A DNA stretch of 64,000 nt from Furcasterigmium furcatum (taxonomy: Eukaryota; Ascomycota; Sordariomycetes; Glomerellales; Plectosphaerellaceae), in contig BCIA01000004.1 of NCBI GenBank assembly GCA_001599815.1, positions 2,322,047 through 2,386,046 on the forward strand, given 5' to 3'. Shown in pieces: positions 1 through 11,916 of the stretch (position 1 is the stretch's first letter; each line of letters begins with the position of its first letter). Made by a program: the position numbers and the translations under genes. A model generated the notes under the pieces. The model was not told the origin of the DNA. It made no database searches and saw only the letters and a list, made by a program, of their open reading frames with translations.

Positions 1-463
1 AAGTTCAAAAACATACAACACCGTGTATTCGCTGGTCTTCAGCGACTGGGGGATGCTAGCAAGCGCATCGCTGTGCAATGGTTTGCCGATCAAATGGGAG
101 TATCCTTCCAGCTAACCACACGACGTGAGAAGGATTTCGGACCGGACGGGCTCGCCATGCCTCAACCCATTTCTTTTGTGTACTCATGATTACCGAAAAC
201 AGAATCCCTGGGCTACAAAGTATCAACATACATACAAATAATGAAAGCAACACCCGCGTATCACCTAGGCGTGCAACGCCGGGATGAGGATGGGTCGACT
301 CCAGGATTGGGGATGCTTACATCAGCGTCTACGCCAAAATGGGCGGTGTTCCCCTCCCACTACTGAAGTCAACCTCGCTCAATCAGCTTCACCATCGGCG
401 CAAGTCAAGGGAGGATGTCCGATCGAGACGGCCACTATCAGTTCTCCGAGTCGCCAATACGGC
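1..463. other. Intergenic, no gene seen
   Basis: I see no supported coding region here. The frame of the following gene stays open upstream to about position 284 with another ATG, but that stretch resembles nothing and is probably 5' leader. Confidence 0.5.
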
Positions 464-2123
464 ATGCCGCTCCAGTTCATAAATCAGTCGGGGGGTCCCG
501 AGCCCGGCCCAGAAGACCGGCGTCTGATCCGGTCGCACGTCATGAAGGGGAAGAATGCAGGCAGACCGCGACCATCAACGAGGAAACCCCGCCAAATTGC
601 TCCGATCAAACGAGTCCTGCGCCAGCTCGAGTTGACAAGCTGTACGGCTGACGATACATCGACACTCGCCCAGGAATGCAAGGAACGTGGCAGTCAGCAC
701 GCTCACACGTTCTTTACGAAACAGCCCCTCTGGCACGACATGGCCCTCGTCTCGGTCCCCCACCAGCTCAGTGCAGAGTCACGGAGACTCATTCATCACT
801 GTAAGCATATATAGCCAAAATCGAGTAGCTGCTGTCATTGGTTTGCTTACCAGAAGTTGTGCCCCCAGGGTTCTTGGGCGTCCGCGATTCGCTTTATCCG
901 CCCGGATTTTGCACTGACTCCCCGGCGCACATGATGGACTCGGTCTGGGTTCACTACACTTTCTCAGATGAAGCATGTAAGCATGATATTATGAACGTCA
1001 TGGCTAGCCACGCCACTCACATATGTCCACAGACCTTCACTGCGTACTTGCTATGTCGGCCTCGTACTCTGACTGTTTCATGGGAAATTTGAAGGTCTCT
1101 CCCATGGCACTAAGTCGGATCTCCAAGGCGTACCACCTCGTCAACCAAACTCTCTCCGGATCAGACGCCATATCAGACAGAGCAATTGCCGTTGTCACAA
1201 TGCTCATCATATACCAACGGCTGCACCAGGAACAGCCCATCGGCTTGATTCACTTCCAGGGACTTCAGCGGATGATCCAATTACGTGGTGGCATTAGACA
1301 GCTCGCCAAGGAGAACCGTACTCTAGCGGCGAAGCCTCTGAGGTAGGGGAGTCCTTTGTGGCTGTAGAAGTTTTAAAAGGTTCAGAGTAGAGACTTGATC
1401 GCGCTGACGACCCTTTACTGTCGCAGGTTAGACGTCGAGTTTGCATTGCAAGACGGCTCACCGACTCGGTTTCCCATCCACGAAGTCCCCCCATCAACCA
1501 TCATTAACGAGTTCCGAAGTAGAAACGTGCGTCACTCCGGCGCCGTCCGGAATATCGACCTGCTTGACGGCATAAGCCCGAACCTTGGCCTCCTAAAGGC
1601 TGAGGTGGTTGATTTTGCTCATTTTCTCAACACAGCACAGGAGGGGACCAAGCTAGATCCTCTCGACTACACAGAATCTGTGTCATCAATCCTCCACCGC
1701 CTGGTCCATTTCGCTCCATTAGGAGGTCCCCGCCCAAGCGCACCACTCGACAATCTGGTGCACCTAACGTTGGTAGCCCTCATGACCACCCTGCTCCCGA
1801 CCTACGGATACGACCACCCCGGATACCATGCCCTAGCTGGTCCTTTGAAATCTGCAATTCAGAACTTCAAGTTTGCGGATCATCAGAGCAGCACGGTGCT
1901 CCTCTGGGCTGTGTTCACGATAGGCGTCTCGGTTTTGGACGATCACGATCGTGCTTGGCTTCTGCCGTTGTTGGAGGAGACATGCGGACGACTACACCTG
2001 CGTTGCAATATCAGTTGGGCCGAGGTTCGGCAGATACTATTAGAGTGTTGCTGGATTCGCGCGGTCCATGACAAGTCTGGCTATGTTCTCTGGGAGGCGA
2101 TTCAAAGAAGAAGAAACGGTTAA
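464..2123 (+). CDS. Fungal-specific transcription factor-like protein (no zinc cluster)
   Basis: Four exons (464-800, 869-976, 1033-1342, 1427-2123) give 483 aa. The N-terminus reads QFINQSGGPEPGPEDRRLIR followed by SHVMKGKNAGRPRP, a conserved opening of a large fungal family annotated as transcription-factor or tachykinin-family proteins, so the start at 464 fits. The C-terminal two thirds (LDVEFALQDGSPTRFP and following helices) resemble the Fungal_trans_2 regulatory domain. No Cys6 cluster is visible, so direct DNA binding is unproven. The first intron needs the acceptor at 868, because the nearer AG at 853 creates an immediate stop. Members are abundant in Sordariomycetes and mostly uncharacterised. 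Likely nuclear. Target unknown. Confidence 0.8.
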
Positions 2124-2879
2124 ATCATAACCTCCGGGGCTACTTTTCTTGTCTTTGGTCATCTCAAGCGGGTGGCCCGATGCTTCTGAGATGTTTTCCG
2201 TGTCTATCCCCGATGCAACAGCAAATTGGAACAATGAAGAAGACTCCTCATTTCGAAATCAGGATTCAACCACGCGACCAACTCAACATGACACAGCCCT
2301 TCTCGGCACTGGATCTCAAGCATCGATGCTCCTGTCGAGACCACTGGGGGAGAATCCATCGGGGTGACGAAACGTGAGGCGGCATGGGTAAACTTGAGCT
2401 TTACCGAAAAGGGGAACCAATATTTGATTGGTCCATGACGGGGCGGCTCCTCTTTTCGACGTTCCTCGGACCACTGAACGGGGCCTACCAGGAGCTGGAA
2501 CAATCCATCATCACGGACATTGCTTTTAAGAACCAGACGATTTGATAACTCCAGATACATATTGCAGCGTCAGGGGCGTTCCGGCTGGCTAGAAGCCTTA
2601 CGGGTTTAAGCAAATTCCGATGCAAGGCCCGATACAATGTCTCGCACACGGATCAACCCGTTTTGCACCACGAGGGCTCCCGGGCTTCCATTATTCCGTT
2701 GCTCTTTGGGTCGCTCAGCGAGATATAAAGTAACGGAGATGTCCACACGGAGACCAATGACTTGGACTGAGGTTTGCTGTCTTCCAGCCGCCTGACTTGT
2801 GTTTCCTTCTCTTGTTAAACTCGCCCTCGTTTCTCCGATATTCCCTGTTATCTGGTTCCTCGCCGCCTACGCCGCCGAG
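2124..2879. other. Intergenic, promoter of the short-chain dehydrogenase
   Basis: Apart from a TATA box at 2724 I find nothing. An open minus-strand frame at 2204-2560 has no family likeness. Confidence 0.4.
2724..2729 (+). promoter_or_regulatory. TATA box of the short-chain dehydrogenase
   Basis: TATAAA sits about 150 bp upstream of the ATG at 2880. Its position supports that start over the longer frame upstream, which begins with GTG. Confidence 0.55.
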
Positions 2880-4065
2880 ATGTCAGGCATGACCCCCCTT
2901 GACTTCGTATTCGAGCAGTTCAAGACGCTCCCGGTGCTCTTCGACTCCGCAACCTGCACTGGAAAAACATACATCGTCACAGGTGCCAACAATGGCCTCG
3001 GCCTTGAAACGACCCGACACCTCGTCCGTGCCTCGGCCGCCCGCGTCATCATGGCGGTCCGTAACCAGGCCGCCGGCGAGAAGGCCAAAGCCGACATCGA
3101 ACGTGACACCCGTCGAGAGGGCGTTATGGAAGTATGGCACCTTGACCTGGCCTCCTACGAATCGGTCCGCGCGTTTGCGGCCAAGGCATCTGCCGAGCTT
3201 GATCGCATAGATGCCCTGGTCGAGAACGCCGGTGTTCTTCTGGATAAGTGGACGCTCTCTGAAGGTACAGAGACTGTCATGACCGTCAATGTGTTGAGCA
3301 CGCTCTTGCTCGGGGTGTTGATGATGCCGAAGCTGGTGGAGAGTGCGGCGAAGTTCGGCATCAAGCCCCGACTCGTGTTCATCACGAGTGCTCTGGGGTT
3401 CACGATGAAGACTGAGTTGGAGAAAGGGGGGAAGACGAATATTTTCGACGGTCTCAATGATTCAAAAACTGCAGCGATGGATGATCGGTAAGCTATTCTG
3501 ACTGGTTTTCTTGGCTCACGCCTGATTCCAATGGCTCCGTGTCGAGCTTCATCGACCCAGGACTAACGTTGCTTCTACGCCAGGTACTCCCTCACCAAAC
3601 TAGTCCAAATGTTCCTCGTCCGGGAGTTGGCCGACATATGCCCACCCGACAAGACGGGTGTTATTATCAATATGGTTGCCCCGGGCCTGTGCTCGACAGC
3701 GCTTGCTCGAGATGGCCGTCCCTGGACGCGGGCATGGATTGCTGCCATCAGGGCGATCATGGCCCGCTCCGCCGAACAGGGGAGTCGAACAATCTTGCAT
3801 GGCATCTTAGCAGAGGAAGACAGTCATGGGGCATACTTGTCGGGTTGCAAGATAAGAGAGTGAGTCTACATGACTTGTGCCTCCCAAATTTGGGTGAGAA
3901 AGCTTTTACGCATGGGCTTCCTTGCTGACAGGGCACAGAGACTGGCTTCCTGGTTGGATGACGAACGCTGAGGGACAGCGGACCCAGAAACAGCTGTGGA
4001 AGGAGCTCGCTGTTAGGATGGAGGCGATTCAGGCTGGTTGCATGTCGAGGATTGCGAAATGTTGA
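2880..4065 (+). CDS. Short-chain dehydrogenase/reductase (SDR)
   Basis: Three exons (2880-3487, 3584-3859, 3939-4065) encode 336 aa. The Rossmann nucleotide-binding motif is TGANNGLG near residue 40, followed by an NAG motif (VENAGVL) near 120, the catalytic Ser region (FITSALGF), and the YSLTK active-site motif (YxxxK) formed exactly across the first intron, which validates that splice. The family reduces or oxidises carbonyl/hydroxyl groups with NAD(P)H. This type resembles the retinol dehydrogenase/WW-domain oxidoreductase-like fungal SDRs, often accessory enzymes. The substrate cannot be inferred. The upstream open frame to 2799 starts with GTG and is rejected as the start. No neighbouring biosynthetic backbone gene is present. 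Confidence 0.88.
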
Positions 4066-4379
4066 GGACCAGAAGCTGGCATGTTACGGCGAACGGTCAA
4101 AGAGAAAACAATTCGACGGGTCGGGGTGCTACGCGCGGGGAGCAGGCTGTCGCCTCTTTTGTCTGGTTACTCAGCGCAGCGGCTACAATGTGTCGAAGAC
4201 TCCGGTTGGTTGGGATTGGGATTTTGACGCTGTGGCTGAGGTTGGGCTGTCCACAGGGCGCACTTTGAGGGACTGGGCGGCATCTCGAGACGTCCTCCCG
4301 AGCGGTCCTCCCTGTCTTTCCTACGAAATTCCATCGATATCGCTGCTTACCGTTACTCTCCGTTGATGGTCCCGTCACG
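4066..4379. other. Short intergenic gap
   Basis: No gene, repeat or clear regulatory motif recognised between the dehydrogenase stop and the ankyrin gene start. Confidence 0.4.
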
Positions 4380-7300
4380 ATGGAGGTCGGTGCAAGCATC
4401 GTCGCTTTCTTGACGCTCGCTGCCCAGTCGACAAAGATCATCTGCAGCTTGCTGTCCGACATAAAAGACGCCCCAGACCAGGTCAATCGCGCACTCGCCA
4501 GCGCATGCGCCCTGCAACAGGCCTTGGAACAGGTGCTACAATGCAGCTATGCATCCGAGCAGCCCTGGACCGCTGGCTTCCGCGCGGCGGTGGAAGTATG
4601 CTACAGGGACCTGGACAAGATCGAGTTGAGCTTGAAGAAAATGCAGGTTCTCACATCAGACAGTAGCGGGGTCAAGGTGTGGAAGCACGTCCGGGCAGTT
4701 CTTCGAACAGACGAGTGCGACAAAGTCGCCAACATCGTTGCAGCCCATGCTTCGGTGCTGAATCTATGGCTCCAGCTTATGCAGAGGTATATTATTACTT
4801 CCTCATTCAAAACCTTACTCGTACCCGCCGAGCTGACAGTCCGCAGCGATTCCATGTCCAGGTCAAGCGGGCAGTTACTCGCTCTGGGCCAAGATGTATC
4901 GGCGCTTCAGAACGCTTGCTCAGCGCAGTCAAATGAGATTCGCTCAGATATCCACGACGTGCAAAAAGCTATCGCATCGACACACTCATTGCAGACGGGG
5001 CTGCTCTCCGATGTGCGGGGGTCTTTGGGCCATCTCAAGGTGGACATCGTGAAGCCGATTGAGATGATGCAGGAAACATTAACCGAGAACAAGTCTTTGC
5101 TATTAAGTCTGTTCGCAGGTTATTCCAATGACCAATTTGCTTCATCCGCCAGCTTTCGAGCACGAAACGACGGATCCCTCAGTTTCAAGGCCGCGAAGGC
5201 AATCAGGCGCCTTCAAGGGCTGGTGAGCCACGATGGGCGATGGGCCAGTGATTACGAGGTCAGCGGCATCACTGACGATTTGAGGATGATTATGGCGATG
5301 ATAGAGAGACAAGATAACGCGAAGAGCGCGATCCTTGATCTGGAAAGATTCAGCCATCTCATGTCGACAACTTGCAAGCTGACCATCAATGAAAACACAC
5401 GCGGTAAGTCATATGGTTCGCCCACGACTATCCAACTGCTAGTTGTGAGGTTTGGGGCTAATGATTCATGTTTAGAGGCATGTCAAGACCGCTTGGGTGG
5501 CTTGCTCCGATTCGAGGCCGCTAAGGCAGAGCATAGCACAGAAGACGGCACCTTGGCCATCAGAACATGGATCAGACGTTTTCACGAGGCTCCAGTGAAC
5601 TCTGACCGCAACACAAGGTCCCCCAATATTCCGACAGTCGAGGAGTACAAAGCTACATTGCGGTTCTTACCCCGGGGTCAGTCGGCCGCCATGTTCACAG
5701 TGATCGTGAAGCAGCGTCGCTTCTCGGACGGGGACTGGAACTTTATCCCACGGCTTCAAGTCAACAATGTACTCCCTGCAGAGTCTCTGGTTTTTCAACT
5801 TGTGAGAGAAGGGAAGTCAGATGATCTAATGAAGCTCTTGGAAAGACGAGAGGCATCTCTGAGGGACCACGATCCGTTCGGAAACTCTTTGCTCGTCGTA
5901 AGGATTCGCCCATTTCATGCTCCCCGCCCGCGGTCCGCTGCTACCACGAGGCTTTGGATTTCAGTGCTAACAGTATAGTAGCTGGCTGTCAAAGCCTTGC
6001 ATGAGGAGATGGTCAGGTTTCTCATCTCCAATCATGCGGACGTCGACGTCTGTCACCATCCGGACAATCCAAAGGAACTGATGTTCGCCGGTCCTCTGCC
6101 TGTCTTGTCTCTTGCGTCCGTTTCTCTCGAAGGGTTACCAACAGCAAAATATTCCACGAGCCTTGTGTGTCAGAGGATGCTTCTCCAGGCTGGCGCAGAC
6201 CCAACAGAGAAGGTTGAGCACTGGTTGTTTAAAGAGTCTGCCTTCACCAAAGCTTGTCAGGATTGTGACCTTGTAAGATCAATTTACCCCCACAAGCATG
6301 CCGCTTCCACCGAGTCAACATCATTGACGCAAGAAAACAACACAGGAAAAGATCAACATGTTCTTGGATGTGAGTGGCATAGTAAACCTTCACACAAGAG
6401 AAGAGAACGGCAGGACGCCGCTGTTGCTGGTTTGTGAGAACCATGGGGCGGGGTATTCTACCGTGCTCTTCGCCTCTCTCCTTAGTCGCGGGGCCAATAT
6501 CCATGATGTGGACAACTGTGGCTGCAACTGTCTGTTCCTCTGCCTGCAGTGGGCCAAACCACCCGATTCCGCTCGACAGCTCGACGCAATTATCTTTTTG
6601 CTTGCCAACGGTGCCAACATATCCGCCAGAGATATAGATGGTAAGACAGTATCACACTGGATTTACCCCTTGCCTCCAGAGAACGCATGGAGCGGCAGCT
6701 TTCGGCAAGATCTCCTGGACGTCGCGCTCGTGGCTTCTGGCTGCCACATCTGGGAAGTTCGAGGTCATGTAAAGCGAGTCGCCCTCTACACGGAAAAGTA
6801 CACCCGAGAAGACTTCAGGGCCCTGTGGGTGGGCAGGGAGCACATGTGCCCTTATCCTGAAGATTTGGGAGACGAAGACGAAGACGAAGACCCATGGGTC
6901 GGTATCGTCGACGACGAAAAGGTACTCGCTGGCGACATCCTCGACGATGTATCATTTTCTGAAATGCTCGGCATGGCGTCTCCTGATGAGTTTCGGGAAT
7001 TCATCTACTGCCCTTCGTACTCTTCCATGGATGGGATCGGCATTTCTAACAGAGCTTTGGAGGATTATGACGAATCACACACACACAAACGGTGCGATCG
7101 ATGGGGCGGCGATGTCGGGGACTGCCGGATATGCCTTAAATGGACGCACAGATGCAAAGATACGAGGTGCGAGTACTGCTTCGACCAGGCTCACAACCAT
7201 AACTCACCCGATTGCTTTGTTGGAGAAACAACGTCGGAGGAGAATGGAAGCGAGGTCTGCAGGTTGGGCTTTCGGGGACTGGTGGAGGACGCAACCCAGG

Positions 7301-7509
7301 AGGATAATGGCCGGGTCTGCGATGCTCTGTTTTCCGATATCTCGAGCACCGCATCGCACTCACGGCGAAGTGCTCATGGTCTTGCGGAAAAGTTGCAGCG
7401 ACGTGACCGACAAGGGGCTAAACCAGCTTCCTGCATCCGGGACGGTGCTGAGGTGATCCAGCCCCATGATGAAGCCCGGTGTTTGCCAGCGGAGCTAGAC
7501 GGTTGGTAA
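4380..7509 (+). CDS. Ankyrin-repeat protein with fungal STAND N-terminal domain
   Basis: Five exons (4380-4786, 4847-5403, 5476-5897, 5982-6272, 6346-7509) give 946 aa. Residues 1-135 match the helical N-terminal domain seen on many fungal STAND and ankyrin proteins (MEVGASIVAFLTLAAQSTK). A coiled middle part follows, then ankyrin-type helices from about 455 to 690 (LHEEMVRFLISNHADV; NGRTPLLLVCENHGAG; ANISARDIDGKTVS). An acidic stretch lies near 733, and a Cys/His-rich segment near 809-848 has two CxxC pairs (CRIC, CEYC) that could bind zinc. Introns 1 and 2 are multiples of three, so an unspliced reading stays open. I splice them because borders are canonical. Probably an intracellular protein-protein interaction protein. 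No NTPase domain is seen. Confidence 0.72.
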
Positions 7510-8333
7510 GAATGTGGATGGCCAAATGAGCTTGGCCGGACAGTTTTCGGGTATCTCATGTCCCAAGCCGTCTTGTTCATTTTAGTCGATCTCGGACGGA
7601 GTGTTGAAGTGCCTGAACGGGGTAGACCTGGTGGTCCAAACCGTCTCTTCCCTCGCCGATTCCGATAGCAGCATTGTGCAACACCGCGCCCATGTCTCGA
7701 ATAGCGATAGAATACGTGTCTGCAAGCTGGCTTGTTCATCATCGGGTTGTAGTCACGAGTCTTCTTGTCGGACCACGGACATGTCGAAAAGGGCTGCCAA
7801 GGAAATATTTCAGAACTTTTGAAAGTCACGTATTCTGAGAAATCCGGTGCGATGCGAAATTAAGAAGAGACACAATCCCATGGCCCCGGGACGTATTCAA
7901 AGACGGGCGCGTCGGTTCATATGCGGACCCCAGCCCAACACGATCGCGGATGCGAGAACGAAACCGACTTAGCCCTGGTCGATCCGAGGCAGCAGAGCGA
8001 GCGCCATTTGCGGATTTTGCGGAGAACCATGCACCAGGAAGAAGATCATCATTAATGCATTACCGTTGCAACTTACTTAGCCACGGTGACGCGACGCCAT
8101 TACGCTGTCGCGCGACCATCTCGGCCCTCGGGGCGTGGACAAACCCCATGTGGTCAGGCTTCGGAATGAGACCGAACCATCCGAGGCCGGAGCCGACACT
8201 CGCTCCAGGTTTTGGTGGAGATCGTACCTCAATCCGAGATATAACACCCGGCATTCGCATGTAGCTCTTGGCAGAGCGACCCATCCACGCACTTCGGAAC
8301 GTGGCTATGCTCTTCGTGCCCAGCTTTCTGGAT

Positions 8334-8388
8334 CTTGGTATCTGCCAATTCACGCCCAGATGGGCAGAATTCCATGGCAGATACCAAG
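8334..8388. repeat. Imperfect 55-bp palindrome (hairpin)
   Basis: The arms CTTGGTATCTGCCA (8334-8347) and TGGCAGATACCAAG (8375-8388) are perfect reverse complements over 14 bp. Complementarity resumes inward (ATTC/GAAT and GCCCA/TGGGC) after a 3-nt bulge and leaves a 2-nt loop. No gene overlaps it. Confidence 0.7.
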
Positions 8389-8527
8389 ACGCCGCGTAAG
8401 GTTCTGCGTTTTTGAGCGGCCAATGTCTCCTATTGGGGGGTTGAGGGACCACACGTGGCTGCCACCAAAATACCAAGGTTTGTGATATCTAACATGGCGG
8501 CGCTGCTCAGGGGTCGAGGGCTTGTTT

Positions 8528-8533
8528 TATAAG
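8528..8533 (+). promoter_or_regulatory. TATA-like box of the sulfotransferase-like gene
   Basis: TATAAG about 180 bp upstream of the ATG at 8711. Confidence 0.4.
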
Positions 8534-8710
8534 GCGGACGGGGGCGTCACTCTCCATTGTGACGTGAATCCGGGAAAGAAAGGAGACCTCACCGCATTCT
8601 GTTGTCAACTTGCCAGTCTGGCAGTTTGTTCAGCCCATATTCGATCGTTCCCGGTTGGCTTCAGTCCTTACCACAGCCTTGTATTATTGTACTTCGTTCA
8701 ACCAGCAATC

Positions 8711-9553
8711 ATGGCCACACCGGATGATCTTGCGAGATTTTCTGGACCGCCCAGGCTGCTTTGCGTCGGCTTCTTCCGCACTGGCACTGCATCCCTTGGA
8801 GCCGGCCTGAAGGAACTTGGCTTCCGCCACGTCTTCCATGGCCTCAACTCGGTCGACAAGCCCTCCCATTGGGACTTTTTCGAGCGCGCCGCCCTGGCAA
8901 AATGGCCCGAGATCTTGACGCCGAACCTCCCCGCCGAGAAGTGGCAGCCTCAATTCACGAGAGAAGAGTGGGACGAGCTCTTCGGCCCCTACGACGCCCT
9001 GACCGACTTCAGCTGCCTCTTCGCCCCCGAGCTCATCGAAGCCTACCCCGACGCCAAAGTCATCCTCACCGAGCGCGACGTCGACAGATGGTACAGCAGC
9101 TTCGAAGCAACAGTGCTGGCTTGCATATACGGACCCGGCGTGGACTGGTTCGTCAAGGGTGTCGGGACAATCTGCGGACACCGCGCCGGATTCGCCATGG
9201 AGAAGGCGTTGACGGGATACTTTGGCGGCGCGAAAACCATGGCGGAGTTCAAAAGGGTCGGCAAGCAGGCATACCTGGCGCACTACGAGCACATCAAGGC
9301 GATTGTTCCCAAGGATCGGCTGCTGGTCTACCGGGTTGGCAAGGACGGGTGGGAGCCGCTGTGCAGGTTCTTGGGGAAGCCGGTGCCGGAGCGACGAGAC
9401 TTCCCCTTCATCAACGAGGGCCAGGCATACGACCAGCTGCTGCGGAAGGTATACTGGAGGTATTGCTGCAGAGCCGCCGTCATCGTGGCACCGTACCTGG
9501 CCGTCATCCTATTCGTCGTCCTTATCCTTACTCTGTGGGTAGATGCCTTATAA
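8711..9553 (+). CDS. Sulfotransferase-family P-loop protein with C-terminal membrane anchor
   Basis: An intronless gene of 280 aa. An N-terminal P-loop-like motif (CVGFFRTGTASLGAGLKEL, about residues 17-35) matches the 5'-phosphosulfate-binding loop, and VILTERDVDRWYSSF near 118-132 matches the 3'-phosphate-binding strand of the Sulfotransfer_4/PAPS family, often mislabelled as NAD-dependent epimerase. The last 28 residues hold a hydrophobic segment (VIVAPYLAVILFVVLILTLW), suggesting tail anchoring in a membrane with the enzyme in the cytosol. The reading frame is open upstream to 8522, but the ATG at 8711 starts exactly at the family N-terminus. The acceptor substrate is unknown. PAPS dependence is inferred from motifs only. 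Confidence 0.82.
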   Translation: MATPDDLARFSGPPRLLCVGFFRTGTASLGAGLKELGFRHVFHGLNSVDKPSHWDFFERAALAKWPEILTPNLPAEKWQPQFTREEWDELFGPYDALTDFSCLFAPELIEAYPDAKVILTERDVDRWYSSFEATVLACIYGPGVDWFVKGVGTICGHRAGFAMEKALTGYFGGAKTMAEFKRVGKQAYLAHYEHIKAIVPKDRLLVYRVGKDGWEPLCRFLGKPVPERRDFPFINEGQAYDQLLRKVYWRYCCRAAVIVAPYLAVILFVVLILTLWVDAL

Positions 9554-10523
9554 GCATCTAGACACCGGCGAGGATCATCATTGGGCGTTTTGGACTCCGG
9601 TTGGGAAAGGTTAGCGGTGGGAAGGGCGGTGGCATGTAATGTTCCTGGGTTGGGCACCGGGTATTCATACGTCTTCGTGGAAACCAGACAAGTCAACGGT
9701 CACGGTGCCGATGGCTATAATACCAACTGCTATTTTGTTGTAAAGTGCTCAGGGTGTTTGGGTGACATGTTCGCGGTATCGAAGCCACAGAAATGTTGTT
9801 TCGAAGAAGGACAAATCAGAGAGCGATATTCTATACATACTCAACTTATACAGCTGGCAGCGAAATTCTCTTGACTTACCTATCACCGCCTACCCCAATA
9901 AGAGTGGCCAAACACTTGTGTAAAATCCCCCAAAGAGGCATATGGGCATGACGGCGAGAAAATCTATACTTTTATAGATAAATCTTCTTGCTTACCATTG
10001 AGCATGTACAATCCCCGATGAGATTCAAGAGACCGGCCCAGTGAGTGAAAAACGATTCATATCGAGAAATCGGTGAAAAAGTACTGTGCTTACATCAGAC
10101 CGGGCATGGTTGCCGGGATATTGAGATTGGTGATCTCAGGGGTAGTCTGGATCACGTGGGTAAGATTCAGGGGGTTGCCGTCAGACCCAGGGGTCGTCTT
10201 GGCACTAGGCAGCCACATTTGAGAGTGAATTTCCTCTCAATCCAATGACCGGCGCTCTTCTTGTCTTGCTACACACATGAATCGTATCCAGCCATTGTTC
10301 TATGCACGTTAAGCCTCCACCAGCGGCCAAGACTCGATAATTGAGGTTCCCGGTTTCGGCTCACCCACCATCCAGCTCCCTCCAGCTCCCAGGCCGCGTC
10401 GAACAGCCCACCACCCCTGCTCGCCTGACCCATTCACAGTAGTTCGAACATTCGGCGACAATATCTATCCAGCGAAAAGTTAGCCTTTCTAGCATCGTCC
10501 TTCGCTACTACACGGCCGGTATC
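9554..10523. other. Intergenic, nothing recognised
   Basis: No frame with family likeness on either strand. A small direct repeat of CCAGCTCCCT lies near 10372-10392. Confidence 0.45.
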
Positions 10524-11916
10524 ATGCTAGGAGATAAGTATGTGGAGCACCTGTCTTGACCCCGGAGACCCCCGGAGGATGAACTTAGCAAGCCGAATGT
10601 AGTCGCCATTTACTAATACATGCTTTGGCTAGATACATCGGCCTCGTTCTTGCCATATTATCCAATGTGGCAAATGGTGCGTCTTCATGATTTGTTGACG
10701 GCCTAGATGACTAATGAATGCTGTGGAAGGTGTCAGTTTTGTGGTGACCAAGAAGGTAGAGACTTTGCCTGCGTCACTTTATGGGCTACGGGATACCTTG
10801 CTGACTATTGGCACAGGGTCTAATGCAGACAGAAGCACAATACGGCTGTCAAGGCGAAGGCTTTTTATACCTGAGAAGCCCCATCTGGTGGGCCGGCATT
10901 CTTACACGTACGTTCTTCGAGGATCCAACCCAGTCTCCAGCACTCAGTCTAACCTTATCACAGATGTTGTCGGCGAGTTCTTCAATTTTACCGCCTATGC
11001 CTTTGCGCCGGCAATTCTTGTCACCCCATTAGGTGCATTGGCAGTGCTGGTTGGTGCTGTGCTGGCCTCATTCTTTCTCCATGAGCACCTCGGCACTCTG
11101 GGCAGAATGGGGAGCGCCGTCTGCCTTCTAGGCGCTGTTATCATTGTCCTGCATGCGCCGCCGGACAAAGACGTCCAAACTGTTGACGATATCCTTGAAG
11201 CTGCTGTCCGATCAGGTCAGTGTCTTTGTATCCTCCCCGCCTGTATGCGTCGACTGATCCCCCCCAGGGTTTCTCTTCTACGTTCTTCTTGTCATCGTAT
11301 TCTCTGCCTACATGATCTATGTCATTGCCCCGACGCATGGCAAGACGAACCCGCTCGTCTACGTATCAATTTGCTCCACCGTTGGCTCTATCACCGTCAT
11401 GTCGGTCAAAGCCTTGGGTATCGCCCTCAAACTCACCTTCGCCAACAACAATCAGCTTTCTCACGCCTCGACATATGTGTTTTTGGCGTCGACAATAATC
11501 TGCATTCTCACTCAGATGAACTACTTCAACAAAGCTCTCGCAACATTCCCATCCAACATGTACTTGCCCGCCCTCAAATCCCAATGTCTTGGCATTTCAA
11601 ATTGTTCTGACCGGCCTCTAGTGTCAATCCTCTGTATTATGTCACATTCACCACCGCCACCCTTTGCGCTTCATTCATCCTGTTCAACGGCCTCAACACG
11701 ACCGATGTGGTAACCACTCTATCTTTGACCACCGGCTTCATTGTTACGTTCCTAGGCGTCACTGTATTGAATCTATCAAGGGGAGGAGGGCCTGACGGAT
11801 ATGAGGGCCTCTCTGCGCGCGGCAGTCTGGATGAGACAGCCACAGATCTGATGCACGTATCAGGAAGAGAGACTCGGGCCAGCCTCCAAGCAAGGGCAAG
11901 CACGGAGTTGTCATAG
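10524..11916 (+). CDS. NIPA-type magnesium transporter
   Basis: Seven exons (10524-10537, 10633-10676, 10730-10755, 10817-10907, 10964-11215, 11268-11559, 11622-11916) assemble into 337 aa in one frame. The first exon is only 14 nt (MLGDK-). Diagnostic NIPA segments follow in order: YIGLVLAILSNVANGVSFVV, SPIWWAGIL, VGEFFNFTAYAFAPAILVTP, LGALAVLVGAVLASFFLHE, SNIVNPLYYVTFTTATLCAS. About nine membrane helices are expected. The family moves Mg2+ across plasma or endosomal membranes. The C-terminal tail is short compared with many fungal homologues. Only this multi-exon model gives a continuous product, since the individual exons are too short to stand out as open frames. Confidence 0.86.

Larger units (their letters stand above)
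7510..8710. other. Intergenic with a large imperfect palindrome
   Basis: No convincing gene. Holds the hairpin at 8334-8388 and a TATA-like box at 8528. Confidence 0.5.

Noticed and set aside
2799..2879. N-terminal hydrophobic extension of the short-chain dehydrogenase
   Set aside because: The frame starts at GTG with no ATG before 2880, so the apparent membrane anchor is probably untranslated.
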